A DNA stretch of 64,000 bases. Source: Zopfochytrium polystomum (Eukaryota; Chytridiomycota; Chytridiomycetes; Chytridiales; Chytridiaceae). The translations under genes and the position numbers were made by a program. The notes under the pieces are model-generated. The model searched no databases. It saw nothing but the letters and a program-made list of their open reading frames with translations, and was not told the DNA's origin. The stretch is from assembly GCA_025765615.1 (NCBI GenBank), contig JAIVFJ010000256.1, forward strand, positions 1-64,000, written 5' to 3'. Shown here one piece after another: positions 1 through 11,303 of the stretch; within the stretch, counting starts at the first letter, position 1, and each line of letters begins with the position of its first letter.

Positions 1-490
1 CGCACACGGTGGAGGACTTTAGAAGTGCGCTGGAACCCGGGCACTGGATGCCCTCGTCGATACTCACTTTGCGGGTGGTGTTTTGTTAGGACTAAGTTAA
101 CATATCGCTCCAAGACCTCACCTCATCCTGCTTCTGTTTGCAAAGTACAAGGATGGAGAAACTGTCAACACCAAATGAAAAAAAGTGTGGGATTGGAGCG
201 TTCTCACATCGGGGACAAAACCTCTCGGCCCTCTGGCCAGGTCCAAGTCGAAGGCAGTGCGAGGGATTGCTTCGATCCCATTCGAAGCCATCGAGGAGGG
301 TTGCTTTTTCCCAGTTCGAATTCTTTCCGAGGCGGATTGATTCTGCCACGCTCGGATTCGACGTTGGCTGGTCCCGGGCCCATCCCGATATGGGCATTGG
401 GCCGCTTGTGTGGCCGCCGCCGCCCCCGCCGTCGCCGCCGGCAATCACAGTGGCGACGAGGAGGCAGAGGAGGAGGGCAAGGACGCGCAC
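1..490 (-). CDS. Partial secreted protein, N-terminal part
   Basis: A minus-strand frame opens at 490 with Met-Arg followed by a strongly hydrophobic stretch (LALLLCLLVATVIA) and then a Gly-rich run, which looks like a signal peptide. The frame stays open to about position 92. A good GTGAGT donor on the minus strand near position 75 suggests that the gene continues through introns and off the left edge of the window. No domain could be recognised in the short mature part. The Gly run overlaps a GC-rich low-complexity tract, so the start could be spurious. Confidence is low because no conserved motif supports it. Confidence 0.3.
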
Positions 491-930
491 TTAGGCGGGC
501 ATTTGGTGAAGGTGTTCAGTCGAAGTCCTTGTCTTCTGACTTGTTAAAAAAAAAAAAAAGAAATATGGCGTCGTCCTTTGTCTGCGCACAAACGTCTTTG
601 CACCCCCAGTGTCTCTAGCTGGTTGGTTTGCTTCCGTGGTTTGTAGACAAACAAAACTGGCCGCTCAGTCTCCGTCCCTTTTTGTCAACAAACGCAAAAA
701 ATCTAAGCGGGCAAGAGGGGCCAAGAAAAAGAGAAAAGAGGCAAAACGGAGTTTTGATCACTTCTGAACCAGCTTTTGAACCAGGAGGCACTTCCTGCAA
801 GTAAGTAGTGTCTTTCATTCAGTCCTTGAAGCCCCCAAAAAAAAACCAAGGGTAAGAAACGCCACCCCCACACAAACGTTCGTCGAACGACACCAAAGTC
901 ATCACAAACAGTCAATCGTAAACGCCTTAT
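491..930. other. Intergenic, nothing recognised
   Basis: This stretch between the signal-peptide ORF and the end of the PQQ-type gene holds short A-rich runs and no ORF with recognisable content on either strand. Confidence 0.4.
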
Positions 931-2511
931 TCAGCTGGAATGAGCGGTGAGCTCCTTGATTCCAATTGAAGAAGAACGGTTTGTTTCGCCGTTCCCCAGC
1001 TCGTTGGTGGCGAGGCAGATAACATTGCTGAAGACGCCGGTCTTCCAGATGCGTGTGCCGTTGCGCGCATCATAGCTCATGACCGCTCTGCTGCCCGCCA
1101 CATAGAGGCGCTCTGTGGCGGCGTCGGCAAGGAGGAAGGGGTATCCAGGGTCCTCCCAAACAGACAACTTGCGCATCCAAACAATGGAGCCGGTAGCTGC
1201 ATGCACGCACCACAGTGCTGTGGAGACATGCACATAGATGCGGTATCCCACTGGCACCGCTGGATCCGTTGGCGACGCCTGCAAAGTCGTCGATGACAAT
1301 GCCGATGACGATGGCGTCGGAGGTGCCTTCTGAGTGTAAGGCGGAGGCCGATCACTGTCGGGTTCCGCCGCGTGCGGGCTGATCGGAGTTGGTGGTGCTC
1401 CCGGTCCGACCACCACTGTGACAGGATATTCAAACACCTTGAGCTTCTTTTGCCATACATTCGTGCCGGTCTCCCTGCTGTACAGTGTGAGGGTGGCGCC
1501 GTAGTGCGCCAGAATCCACTTCCTGGAAGGGAGGGGAATGATCCCCGTACACTGACCCTGGCGCCACGAGAAGCACTTAAGGTCGATGGGAGGAGCCTTG
1601 CTTCCCGACTCGCAATCTGCTAGTGGATCTTTGAGTGATTCCCAGCATACAAAGGTGAGTTTGAGTTGGCGGCAGCCGAGGTGGAGGCTTTCGTTTCTTT
1701 TGCGGATGTTTTCTCCTGTGAAGGCGCCTCAAGGTCCCGAGCAGGCGAAGAGGTGATCGTAGTTACGAGGGCGTTAGAGCGGGCTTGATCGCATGGTCGC
1801 GAGGATCGACTGGCCGGCAAACGCCTGGACTGACAGACTAGAGGTGCTTTCCGGTCAGTGCGTCGAGCGCGGTAAAGGATTCCAAGCCCGCCTACGTACA
1901 GAGTCCCGTCTTCGATGAGCATCGTCGGAACTTCTCCGAGCCGGGCTTCTCGAAACTCCAACGGTCTTCTCCGTCCGAAAGCCGAAATCCCGCGAACTTG
2001 GAAGTTCGAAGCCCAAAAGACCGTATCGCGAAGCGTCCGGTCCGCGCCGTTTTCCTCGTCGGCGGCGCCGGCAGAGGCGGAGGGGTACCAGCTTTCCAAT
2101 CTTTGCGCAGTGGCCAGCGCACTGCAGTCCAGAGCAACGGTCGGCCTGCGGTACCCCATCCCCAGAGCTCGGACGCAGACCATGCATGTCTACCCGTGGC
2201 GGCATCCAGCGAACAGAGGTAGCTCCCCGCACGACGACGAGCGTGTTGGTGGGCGGGTGTGGGACAAGGGCGTTTCGTGGCCTGCCAGCTTGTTCGTTTT
2301 CGACCCTCGTCCGCCACCTCGTCTCGCCGCGATGCGACTTGCTGACGGCAACAACGAGGTTACCTCCGCGGCCTGTCACGAAAATGACATCGCCGCTGTC
2401 CGTGGCGGCGGCGGCTGCGGCTGCGGCTGCGGCAACGACAGTGGCCGCTGAGGACTCCGAGGTGGACTGAGCGGCACCGCCAGGCGGGGCTGTGGGGATG
2501 CTTTTCTCCAT
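931..2511 (-). pseudogene. PQQ-type beta-propeller protein, frame-broken
   Basis: Minus-strand fragments in three frames read as one PQQ-like (pyrrolo-quinoline quinone enzyme-type) beta-propeller. Typical blades of the form 'x-LY-x-LDA-x-TG-x-x-x-W' recur: SYLCSLDAATGRHAW, LRLSDGEDRWSFE-like, LYVGGLG, ALDALTGKHL, LTLYSRETGTNVWQ, LWCVHAATGSIVW and SYDARNGTRIWKT. The part from about 1620 to 931 is one open frame. Between 1850 and 2300 the frame must change at least four times within some 450 bases with no splice signals at the changes. The N-terminus has a long poly-Ala stretch and no signal peptide. Either this is a decaying gene or the sequence has indel errors; other genes in this window also show single-base insertions. 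The substrate and role are unknown, because PQQ-like propellers are often only structural. Confidence 0.55.
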
Positions 2512-2520
2512 TTTGGGCAA

Positions 2521-3720
2521 GACAAAAAATACACTCAGACTATTTGGCGCTTCACAACCCGCTCAGATAATTGCCCAGGTAGCGGTTTCGCCCCCGGCGG
2601 CGTGCTGTGTCGCCTCCACTTCATCAAGGGTTAGAATCGGAGACGGGGCGAGCGTCACCTTTCGCTTGGTCGCACTACTGTTTCCTCGAGAAGACAGCCA
2701 CGCAGCTACGCCTGATGTCGTGTGCCCGATGGAGTGGTACTGCCGATAAGACTGGCAGAGGGGGAGACCATTGTAGTAGTGGTTTGCTGCGGCAATAATG
2801 GCGAAGAAGGGGACGAATTGCGGTCCGGCGAGCAACTTGCGACAAGGATGAGTCGTTGGAAAGTTTCAGCGCCGCCGAAGTGTCGTATGACAGACCGTCC
2901 GTTGAGCTCTGTTGGCCGTCATTGCCGTCGTCGCGACATTTCGTTCGGAACGACCCCTTCTCGAGAATCATTTGCGGCTCTGCAGCTACATTTTTCCCCT
3001 TGGCAGTGAGGAATGGCATTCGGATCTTCCATGAAAAAATGATGGATGCTTTGGCTTGCTGCAGGTGTTGGTTTCGGTCTGTGCCGAGAAGACCATCGCC
3101 AGGCGCATTGGCTCGAGCTGCGAATGTCCATCAGCGGCAGCTAAAAAAGGCAAGCACGCTCTTAAAACTCACAAACATCTGGAAGGCGTTTTGTATCGAT
3201 TGATTGCATTTATCACTCCAAGCGTGGAAAGGCCCACGGATTGCATAAAGGCTCAGCAGTAACCGAAAAACAGGCGGCAGGGAAAGCCTGGTGAACGAAG
3301 GACTACATTCCAACGCAGCAATTGCCGAAAGTGTTATTGTGGGCGCCAGGAAAATTTCCCCCTCTCCTTTTCGTGCGTGTGCGCAGAGAAGCCAGCGCAT
3401 CGTGAAAGCAATACCAGCGCAGCCAATCAGCGACCGAGCTAAGCCATCATGCGCTGGTTTTTTGCTTGGGGGATGCAAAATAAAAAAAAAACTTAAAGGC
3501 TTGGGTGGTCCCATTTGGGATTGGAGCAGTTTATTCGAGAGGTTCTGGCGGCTATTCCTCTGCAAGTTGACATTTCAGATTTAAACAATTGGAGGGCAGA
3601 AGGAGCTGTCGTGCGAATTTAAGACGGCTTTACAATTTGATCGAAAATAAGGGAGACAAACAGTTATACACAGAAGATAGCGGGACGCAGATGGCTCTTC
3701 GATGTCTATCGCGCCGCGCT
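2521..3720. other. Intergenic, no gene recognised
   Basis: Several ORFs of 60-140 codons overlap here on both strands, but none shows a conserved motif, a repeated family pattern or a convincing exon chain. The region next to 3720 probably holds the 3' UTR of the sugar transporter. Confidence 0.4.
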
Positions 3721-5249
3721 TCAGTTCTTGGCCGAAAGGTCGCCCTCGGTCTGGTGGTCGAGGTGAGCAACCTTGTCGCCGAACACCTCTCCGAGCTCCT
3801 CGAGGGTCTTGCCACGAGTCTCGGGGACGAAGAAAACGGTCCAGGGCACAGAGAGGGCGCAGAAGCACAGGTAGATGATGTAGACGTTGACACCGAGGTC
3901 GCGGGACAGGTACGGCTCCGCCCAGGTGATGATGGCACCGACAAGCCAGTTGGACATGGTCGAGAGCGCAACACCCTTGGAGCGGATGCGCATGGGGAAG
4001 ATCTCAGCCTGGTACGACCAGACGACCGGGCCCCAGGTCGAGGAGAAACCCAAGTCGAAGACGATGATACCGACGTAGGAGATGTACGCGAGGGCAGAGC
4101 CAGCGCCGGACTGAGTGGCCTTGCCGAAACCGTAGGTCATCGCGAGACCAAGGGACATGCAGACACCACCCCAAGTGAGGAGGAACTTGCGGCCGAAGCG
4201 GTCGATGGTGAACATACCGATGAAGGTGAAGATGAAGTTCGCGAAGTCGAAGACGACGGGAAGGACCTGCTGAGCGAGGACAGGGCCGAAGCCAATGATG
4301 GCGTACAGCTGGGGCTGGAAGTAGGTGATGACGTTGATACCAGTGAGCTGCTGCATGGCCTGGTTCATGACGCCGATGAAGACGCGGCGACCGTTAGAGC
4401 CCTTGAAGACCTCACCCCAGCCGGCGTCGCCGACGGACTGCTCGAGACGGAAGTCCTCGATGATAAGGTCGTATTCGTCCTTGACTTCCGCGTGGTCCTT
4501 GGGAAGGGCACGGAGACGGGCAATGGTATCAAGAGCCTCGTCGTTGCGGCCCTTGCGGACAAGCCAGCGAGGAGAGAACGGGACGCTGAACATAAGACCG
4601 AGGAGGAGCAGGGCGGGGATGATCTGGAGGCCGAGGGCAACACGCCAGCCGGTGGAGTTGGTCTGGAGTTCGGAGCCAATGATACCGGCGTTGATGGAAC
4701 CAGCAATGAGGATACCGGCAGTGATCATGAGCTGGTAGATGACAGTGACGGAGCCGCGGTTCTGGGCGGGCGCGCACTCAGCGAGGTACATCGGGACAGT
4801 GGTGGAGGCAGCACCGATGGCGAAACCAGAGATGATGCGGCCAATGATGAGAACAGCGAGCTGGCTGGCGCCGGCCTGCATGGCACCGCCGACGGCGAAA
4901 GCGAGGCCTGCGAACATGATGGACCCTCTTGCGACCGATAATGTCGGCAAGGTACGCAAAGGCGAAGGCGCTCGCGGCACAGCCGAATTGGAAGACGGAC
5001 GCAATCCAAGACTGGGTGGCAGTATCACCAGCATTGAACGTGGAGATGAAGTCTGGCATGCCCAGGACTTGACTGTGGATATCGATGCGGCACGTCAGGT
5101 ATCGCACGCAATAAGGACAAAACCGCAGCACTTCCCAACCTCTGAGGACAACTTACCCGATTACGCCGATTTCCCAGCCGAAGCAGAAAACCGCCGACGC
5201 CGGCCGTGAAGGAGACCAGGATGTTGTAGAGTTGACTTCCCGCGGGCAT
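3721..5249 (-). CDS. MFS sugar transporter
   Basis: This is a major facilitator superfamily sugar porter that would import hexoses across the plasma membrane. It has about 12 membrane segments. Family signatures seen are GRKR after segment 2, GRIISGFAIGAASTTVPMYLAE, SPRWLVRKGR, QQLTGINVITYFQPQ, DRFGRKFLL and the C-terminal PETRGKTLEELGEVF. Exon 1 is 5157-5249 (start at 5249) and exon 2 is 3721-5072, with a canonical GT..AG intron between. Two single extra bases break the frame. One is in a four-base run at 5187-5190, before FCFGWEIGVIG; the other is in a three-base run at 4924-4926, between ADIIGRKR and SIMFAG. Removing both gives exactly 481 codons including the stop. The remainder is well conserved, so a functional gene with sequence errors is likelier than a pseudogene. 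Confidence 0.85.
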
Positions 5250-6535
5250 GGTGGGCTGAGGTACTTTCGAGAATGGAGAGGTGACGAGGGAGAGAGAATA
5301 TCGAGCCGCAAGCTTTTATATTGTTCGGGACGCGGTCCGCATAAACAAAGCAAAAAAAGAAAAGGAATGAAGAACGAGAAATACAGATGGAAATCGTGGT
5401 TGGGCTTTTTTTTTCTGGGGTGTTTGGTTTTTGCTACGTTTTGTTTCTCGAACTTCATTTTCACCGAAATCACGGGACCAGTTCCAAAAAAGAGACTGGT
5501 AAGGCAGACAGGCTCGACCCACGGCGCCAAGCCTGTCTCTCATCACGTACACATGCTAACGCACACGTTCTTGTCTCTGTCGTTCCCTCTCCCTCGCGCT
5601 TTGGAGTCCAGAAAAATCTGAGAACGGACAGGATTGGAAGATTGCCTCTCAGGAATTTTTGTTCTCCATTCAATTGTGAAAGGAGCCAATCAGAGATTTC
5701 CACGCCCTTTCTTGTTGCCTTTTTCGATGAATTTTTTCAGGAAGAGATGTTCCGTTACGTCCTCCATGCACATTATTTGCTGGACATTTGCTTACATATG
5801 ATGATGTTGGTGCTGCTTGCACAAAAAGAAAAAAAAAGGGAAATCAAAAAAAAGGAAAGCCAAAAACGGAACACTGAGGCTGCGCTGTCTTTCCCATATC
5901 CACATGACACTGAACCATTCCCCATTTGCTTGCGTGAAAATGGTTGTGGATTGTGGATTGTGGATTCTGTCAAAACCGCAGTTGAATCTGCACAGTTGTT
6001 GTTTCCTTAATAAACACGTGATCTGTCCTGTGACAAGGAATGGTTCTGTTGTGCCTTGTCAATGCACAACCTGATCCCCCCCTCCTTTCAGCGCCACACA
6101 GCAAGCCAGCAGCTTTTATAGCAAGCAGTTCAGACGCTAGTGCTCTCCAAGTAACACTGCATATACGTTTAGTCAAAGTTTGAATTCAGAGCGCTGTTGA
6201 TTTCTTCTGCCCTCTACAATCGGCACTAGCTTTTCCTCTGATGTCGTTGTGACTGGCAGCGACACGTCTCGAGTCCCTGGACAGTTACAAAGGACAGAGA
6301 GCGATGGAAGAGGGGGGTCTGCGTCTTTGGGGCCGGAAAAGGGAACAGGCGGGGTGAAGCGTGCGCTTCAATTCCCACGTTAGAATTGCTCCCAGCTGAA
6401 TTGCTTGTAAGATAAGGCAGCTTAGGGACATCTGTAAATGCCAGTTGAGTGTTTATTATGAGTAAACGCAGCGAGGTATTCAGCTGCGAGTAGAAGTGGG
6501 TGGGCGAGCTGAATCCTCGCACAAATCTTGTCTGC
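5250..6535. other. Intergenic region upstream of the transporter
   Basis: The sequence just upstream of the transporter start contains a minus-strand AT-rich TATATAAAA-like stretch near 5315-5325 that could be its core promoter. The rest (5400-6535) is A/T-run-rich and holds no recognisable gene. Confidence 0.35.
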
Positions 6536-6994
6536 CTTCTGTCAGGCGGAACTGACTGGTAAGCAGCAAGTGGCACAAGCTGGACCTGAACCTATTGTGA
6601 CTGTCAGTTATTGTTCTCACAGTGCCCATGGGAGAGCAAGCCACCACCAATGCAGACCTGGCTCTGGCTTGCACTGTTGACAAATACTCCAAGTATAAGT
6701 GGAACAGAAAACCAGTGTTAACAGTTTTCCTCCTCCGCTGCTCAAGCAGATAATATAGGAGAGTTTTTATCCTGTGCTGGTCACACTTGCCTAGCAACTG
6801 TAAACAGGTCTTCTCTGAGTGAGTGAGTGGAAGGAGTGAATGAAGTGGAGATTTGTGTTTGTAGGTGGTCCTTCTCCCCAACTTGGAGAGAAAGAGAAAA
6901 CTCTGTTATGAATTATTGATACATAATGATGATATGCACACTGTAACAGTTGCTAGGCAAGTGTGACTGGCACAGTGTTATGAATCACCCTCTG

Positions 6995-7057
6995 GAAACC
7001 TCTGGAACCTTCTAGAACATTCCTTCATGGAACCTTGTGGAACCTTCTGGAACCTTC
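6995..7057. promoter_or_regulatory. Phased heat-shock-element array in the LTR
   Basis: Heat-shock factor binds alternating GAA and TTC pentamers spaced every 5 bp. Here GAA starts at 6995, 7005, 7015, 7030, 7040 and 7050, and TTC starts at 7010, 7020, 7045 and 7055. All lie in a single 5-bp phase over 13 pentamers. The pentamers at 7000 and 7035 are one-mismatch TTC sites and the one at 7025 is not a match. A further TTC-nn-GAA cluster lies near 7124-7140. The array is 110 bp upstream of the LTR TATA box. Confidence 0.75.
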
Positions 7058-7167
7058 TTTGCTTTCCTGACTTGTCTTGTTGTCATTGGTATCATTGGTA
7101 TCATTGTATTACTAATTGCTCTTTCTGGAACTTTCTTTGAGTCTTGACAAGGAAGACTCTCAAAAGG

Positions 7168-7174
7168 TATAAAA
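7168..7174 (+). promoter_or_regulatory. TATA box of the solo LTR
   Basis: TATAAAA lies within a GGTATAAAAGGGGG context, downstream of the HSE array and about 115 bp before the LTR 3' end, as expected for a U3 core promoter. Confidence 0.65.
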
Positions 7175-7683
7175 GGGGGATGGGGGACCTGTCCCATCCC
7201 TCAAGTGAATTATTGTTTCCAATACATCATCACTCCTCTCAGTTCCTTGTCTGCCTTGTCCTGTCCTGCCCTGTTCCTGACACACAGGGTAAAACCTCTC
7301 CTATATTATCTGCTTGAGCAGAGGAGGAGGAAAACTGTTGACACTGAGTTTCTGTTCCACTTAATACTCGGAGTATTTGTCATCAGCGCAAGCCAGCGCC
7401 CAGGTCTGCATTGGCGGTGCTTGCTCTCCCATGGGCATTGTGAGAACAATAACTGACAGTCACAATAGGTTCAGGTCCGTCTTGTGCCTCTTGCTGCTAA
7501 CCAGTCAGTTCCGCCTAACAGCAACTATTACAGCATGCATATCATCATTATGTATCAACTGTTCATAATAGAGTTTTTTCTCTTTCTCTCCAATTGGGGA
7601 GAAGTACCACCCACAAACACACATCTCCACTTCATTCACTCCTTCCACTCACTCACTCAGAGTAGACTGTTTACAAACAGTGC

Positions 7684-8802
7684 AGCCAGAATGGCAGAAA
7701 CAGCGCAAAAGCCTGAGTGGTCGAGCTGAGTGACTGGCTTGAAGGCACCACACATCTTTTCATGTCACTGGCGAGCTCGTGCTGCGGGCGAACACTCGGC
7801 GGTAGATGAGAACAACGGCCAATTGACAAAGATTTTGGGGAAACACTTTTTTATTGGACTCACCGCGCCCCTTTCACCACGATCAGGGCACGACCCACAA
7901 TAATGAAACTTTTGAAGAAAGAGAAAGAAAGGACGACAGACTTCATGACGTCTGCTTGGGTTCCTCCTTTTCAGTTTCAGGTCAGGAATCGGGTTAGAAT
8001 TAGGATTAGCATGGACTATAATCATGAATTTTTTCGGCTCGCAGTCCACAACCGTGAATAGCCCATTACAACTGCAATAGCCGCCCCCGCGGCCACGGCG
8101 AACGATAACGCGGCGACGACGCACTGACGACAACTGCCAGTGCTTTGAGCGAGTTTTCTCGAGCACGAGTGGGCCACAAGGACAGCAAGACCAGGTCCTC
8201 GCTGCCGCCGACCGCTCTCGAGGGGTACTACTTCCTCGCTGAAACACACCAATACCGTTGTTTTGCAGGAAAATCGCAACTAGTTGCCAATTAGTTGACC
8301 TTTTTCCTCGCGGAATTAAAATAGCGCCCATGGATGTGGATGCTCTCTCTGAAGAAGTTGCCACCCTTGTCAAACTCATCTCGAGTGGCGGTGCAAATTT
8401 TCTGAGCGACAGGTGGGCTGGAAGTGGAGATCGCGTCGTGCCGGAACTATCACCTGCGGCCCACAGTCCCTTTGCCGTCAAACCTCGAAATCGGCATCGC
8501 GGTACTTCCTCGCTAGTAGCACGTTGTCGATTGGACACATTCGCAGCTCCTCTATCCAATCAGAACCATCCGTCTTGATTGAACGTTGAGACGCGATCGC
8601 GCAATCGACTGTGGGATCGAAAACGTGGAAACGCCTCCGCTCTCCGTCTGCTTCCCGTCATCGCACCTTTCAGCTCTTTCGAGCTCTCCAGTTTTTTCTT
8701 AAAGACGGAAGCCGATTGCTACTTTACCTTATCCGATTCTGACCCACCCCTATTTCTACACGAAAAAAGCGCGACAAACCACGCCAAGACCTGTAAACAA
8801 TC
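7684..8802. other. Intergenic, no gene recognised
   Basis: A 264-codon minus-strand frame spans most of this region but shows no domain, compositional regularity or exon structure. The last 200 bases are the presumed promoter and 5' UTR of the V-ATPase gene. Confidence 0.35.
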
Positions 8803-9788
8803 ATGGTCTACCCAACAACGAAGACCGGTTACATCGCCTACACGGCGGGATTCCTAGCCCTCTCAGTTGGTCTGAACGCTTTGTTTACCGGTCGCGGGCA
8901 ATGGTTCGACGTGGGCGGATTCCTGACGGACACGTCGCCGTACTCGTGGGCGCTAATCGGAACGAGTTTGGTCGTTGCGCTGAGCGTTGTCGGCGCCGCA
9001 AGGTGTGTGCTTCCATCGCTATCCAGGAGTTCCTGTTCTTCCATAATTCACACGGACATTTCTCCTTTTGCGGGGATAGCGGCATCTACATTACAGGGTC
9101 CCTCGCTTGTCGGTGCCGCGGTAAAGGCACCGAGAATTCGCACGAAGAAACCTGATCAGGTTCGGCTGCTTTCTCGTGTGACATACCCGCATTCTATAGC
9201 GATTGACGCGATTCCTCCACTATGAAATGATCATCAAGCATTATTTTTTGCGAAGTCGTTGCCATTTACGGGCTGATAATGGCGATTGTATTTTCGTCTA
9301 AGCTGATCCAGGGAGAGCCAGAGAGCCGATTCCATCCTGACAACTACTACGCAGGTTCGTTTTATTTATGAAGAGTTGATTTTGGCATCACCAGCTTACT
9401 CACGAGTCTTGAATATATAATCCTTAATCTCCTGGAACAGGATACGCACTTTTCTGGGCAGGACTGACCGTTGGCCTCTCCAACATTTTTTGTGGCCTCT
9501 GCGTCGGTGTTACTGGAGCTACTTGCGCCATCGCCGACGCCGCGGACGGCCAGCTTTTCGTGAAGGTGCTGATCGTCGAGATTTTCGGCAGTATTATTGG
9601 ACTTTTCGGTGAGCAGATGGGAAATTCGCGCCCTACTTTTCATTGCAGACTAACTTTTGTTGTACTCGCTGTAGGCTTGATCATTGGGTTGTTGATGGTG
9701 GGTCCTGTACTTCTGTTTGCTGAATTGCTCGCGTTCTATTTACACCGCCTTTCGTGGGTAGTCCTCAAGCGTCCCAGACTTCAAGTAA
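8803..9788 (+). CDS. vma16: V-type ATPase V0 proteolipid subunit c''
   Basis: This is the c'' proteolipid of the vacuolar proton pump, which forms part of the rotating membrane ring in V0. There are six exons: 8803-9002, 9080-9159, 9239-9354, 9441-9608, 9675-9697 and 9762-9788. Conserved blocks read in order are [93 protein letters not shown], ending SSSVPDFK. The Glu in LIVEIFG is the expected proton-carrying carboxylate. Exon 2 contains two extra bases, in CCC (9100-9102) and in AAA (9148-9150), which would break the frame. Removing them gives 204 codons including the stop, the usual family length. The tiny last exon was chosen because it restores the short family C-terminus. Confidence 0.88.
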
Positions 9789-9815
9789 AACAAGCTGGAC
9801 GCTTTTTCCGTTCGA

Positions 9816-11268
9816 ATGCCATCCCTGTTCGACCCCGTTTATTTTTTGCATCTCAAGAGACTCCTCTGCGCGTTATCCAAATTGTTTTTGATGATCCCAC
9901 TCAGACTTGTCATCGGTCCCAAATCGGTGCTGCTTGCGGGCAGCAGCCATCATGCCGGAAGTCCTCCTAGCTGTCGACCTCAAACACGCCAGTTCGCAGC
10001 TCGCCTCGCGCCCACACCGCCTCCACTCGTAACCGCAGCATGGTTAGCCTCTGCGCTCGCTCACCCATCAAAGGACAGCGCGCGCGATGGCGGGCGCGTG
10101 ATCCCGCTCGACGCGAGCTGGTACCGGCCTCAGCGGCTCCGGTCGGTCCGCCCCGGTCAGTCCACCGCCCAGTTGGAGGCCGAGGACGAAGAGGCGGCGT
10201 GGTACGCACGCGCCGCGGGATGGAACACTCCTGAATGGGCAGATGACGAAGTGTCGGCGGCCGACGCGAAGCGAGACCCTGCGAGGGAGTTTGTCGAGGT
10301 TGGGCGTCTGCCGGTAGGTGAGAAAGTCTCAACTTCTCCGAACGTCGAGGGGAGCGGTCACTATTTGCAACCAAGACGGAAATGATTCTCTTTATGTATG
10401 TAACAAATGATCCATTTCGCTGAACACAGACTGCTCGATTCTTTGACCACAGCGAAATTTCGGATCCGTTGAACTCAGTTCCGTTGATGACCCCGACCGT
10501 AGAAGATTTTGAGGAGAGCATGAGTATGTTCCATTTCGCTCTTTCTGTGGATGAATTAGTATTCACACTTCGGTTACAGCGCGGTTAGGTATTGCCGAAG
10601 AAGATCACCTTGTGTTCTACGACACGGCTGGGATAAGCACAGCGCCGCGAGGTTATTGGATGTTAAAGGTAGCGGATGCTCTCTTTAGCTCTTCAAGGAG
10701 TTCCTGAACGGTTTCCCACCAACCCGGACTGACACAAACTGCCTTCGCCCGACTCAATTAGGCTATGGGCCATCGGCGGGTCTCTGTCCTTGACGGCGGG
10801 TTCCCAGCTTGGCTGAGCGAAGGGCGTCCTGTCGAAACTGGCCCTATCTCTCCACCGTCGTCACCGGATTCCTCTTCCGCTCGTCCACCCTCACCAGCCG
10901 ACGCAGCTCCCGCCAGCCCGCCTCCTCCCAGGCGCTTCCAAGCGCGCCCCGACGCGGCGCTCGCCGTCGACCACGCGACCCTGCTCCGGCAGGCGCTGGA
11001 CTACAACCGCGCCAGCTTCGCCACGGTCGTCGACGGACGGCCGGCGGGACGGTTCCGGCCGTCGTCGGGGTCGCTGCTGAAGGGCGCGGGCGGGGTGCCG
11101 CGGGAGTGGATAGGGCACGTTCCCGGCGCGGTCAATGTGGACTGGCGGACTGTTGTGGACGCGCGGAGCCGCAGGATGCGGACAATGCCGGAGATTGTGG
11201 AGGTCTTTGAGAGGAGGGGCGTGGATTTGGGGAAACCGGTGGTGGTGATGGGGCGTGAGTAGCATATG

Positions 11269-11303
<35 letters not shown>

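Larger units (their letters stand above)
6976..7282 (+). mobile_element. Solo LTR of a retrotransposon (307 bp)
   Basis: The segment begins TGTTATGAATC and ends CCTGACA (TG..CA termini). It is flanked by the exact 5-bp direct repeat CACAG (6971-6975 and 7283-7287), the size of target duplication expected of LTR retrotransposon integrases. Excising it restores continuity of the surrounding foldback repeat as judged from the left copy. No internal retroviral domains are present, so this is a solo LTR left by LTR-LTR recombination. It carries a TATA box at 7168-7174 and an upstream heat-shock-element array, consistent with a U3 promoter in plus orientation. Confidence 0.85.
6536..7683. repeat. 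Foldback (inverted) repeat element, interrupted by a solo LTR
   Basis: An arm of about 165 bp (6796 to about 6962, beginning TGTAAACAG and containing a GAGTGAGTGAGTGGAAGG motif) recurs inverted at about 7505-7683, ending CTGTTTACA. Between the arms lies an internal segment (7288 to about 7515) whose inverted, diverged copy also sits to the left at about 6536-6795. A 25-bp motif with core TTGCCTAGCAACTGT occurs at 6780-6802 and inverted at 6945-6968. If the LTR at 6976-7282 is removed, the right half joins seamlessly to match the left copy. This is a non-autonomous, MITE-like or foldback element plus a truncated neighbour copy. No coding capacity is evident and the superfamily is unknown. Confidence 0.7.

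Noticed and set aside
92..494. Plus-strand Arg/Pro-rich ORFs at the left edge
   Set aside because: Compositional shadows of the Gly-rich minus-strand frame; no motif or splice support.
3589..4941. 450-codon plus-strand ORF opposite the sugar transporter
   Set aside because: It is the antisense of a highly biased MFS coding frame, and its Asp/Glu/Gly-rich translation matches nothing.
6480..6881. ORFs with a shared LLYYLLEQRRRKTV phrase at 6480-6881 and 7205-7456
   Set aside because: The similarity comes from the inverted repeat itself; the frames are short, lack starts in context and contain the LTR insertion, so they are not taken as protein.
7765..8559. 264-codon minus-strand ORF
   Set aside because: No conserved motif, odd composition and no exon partner.
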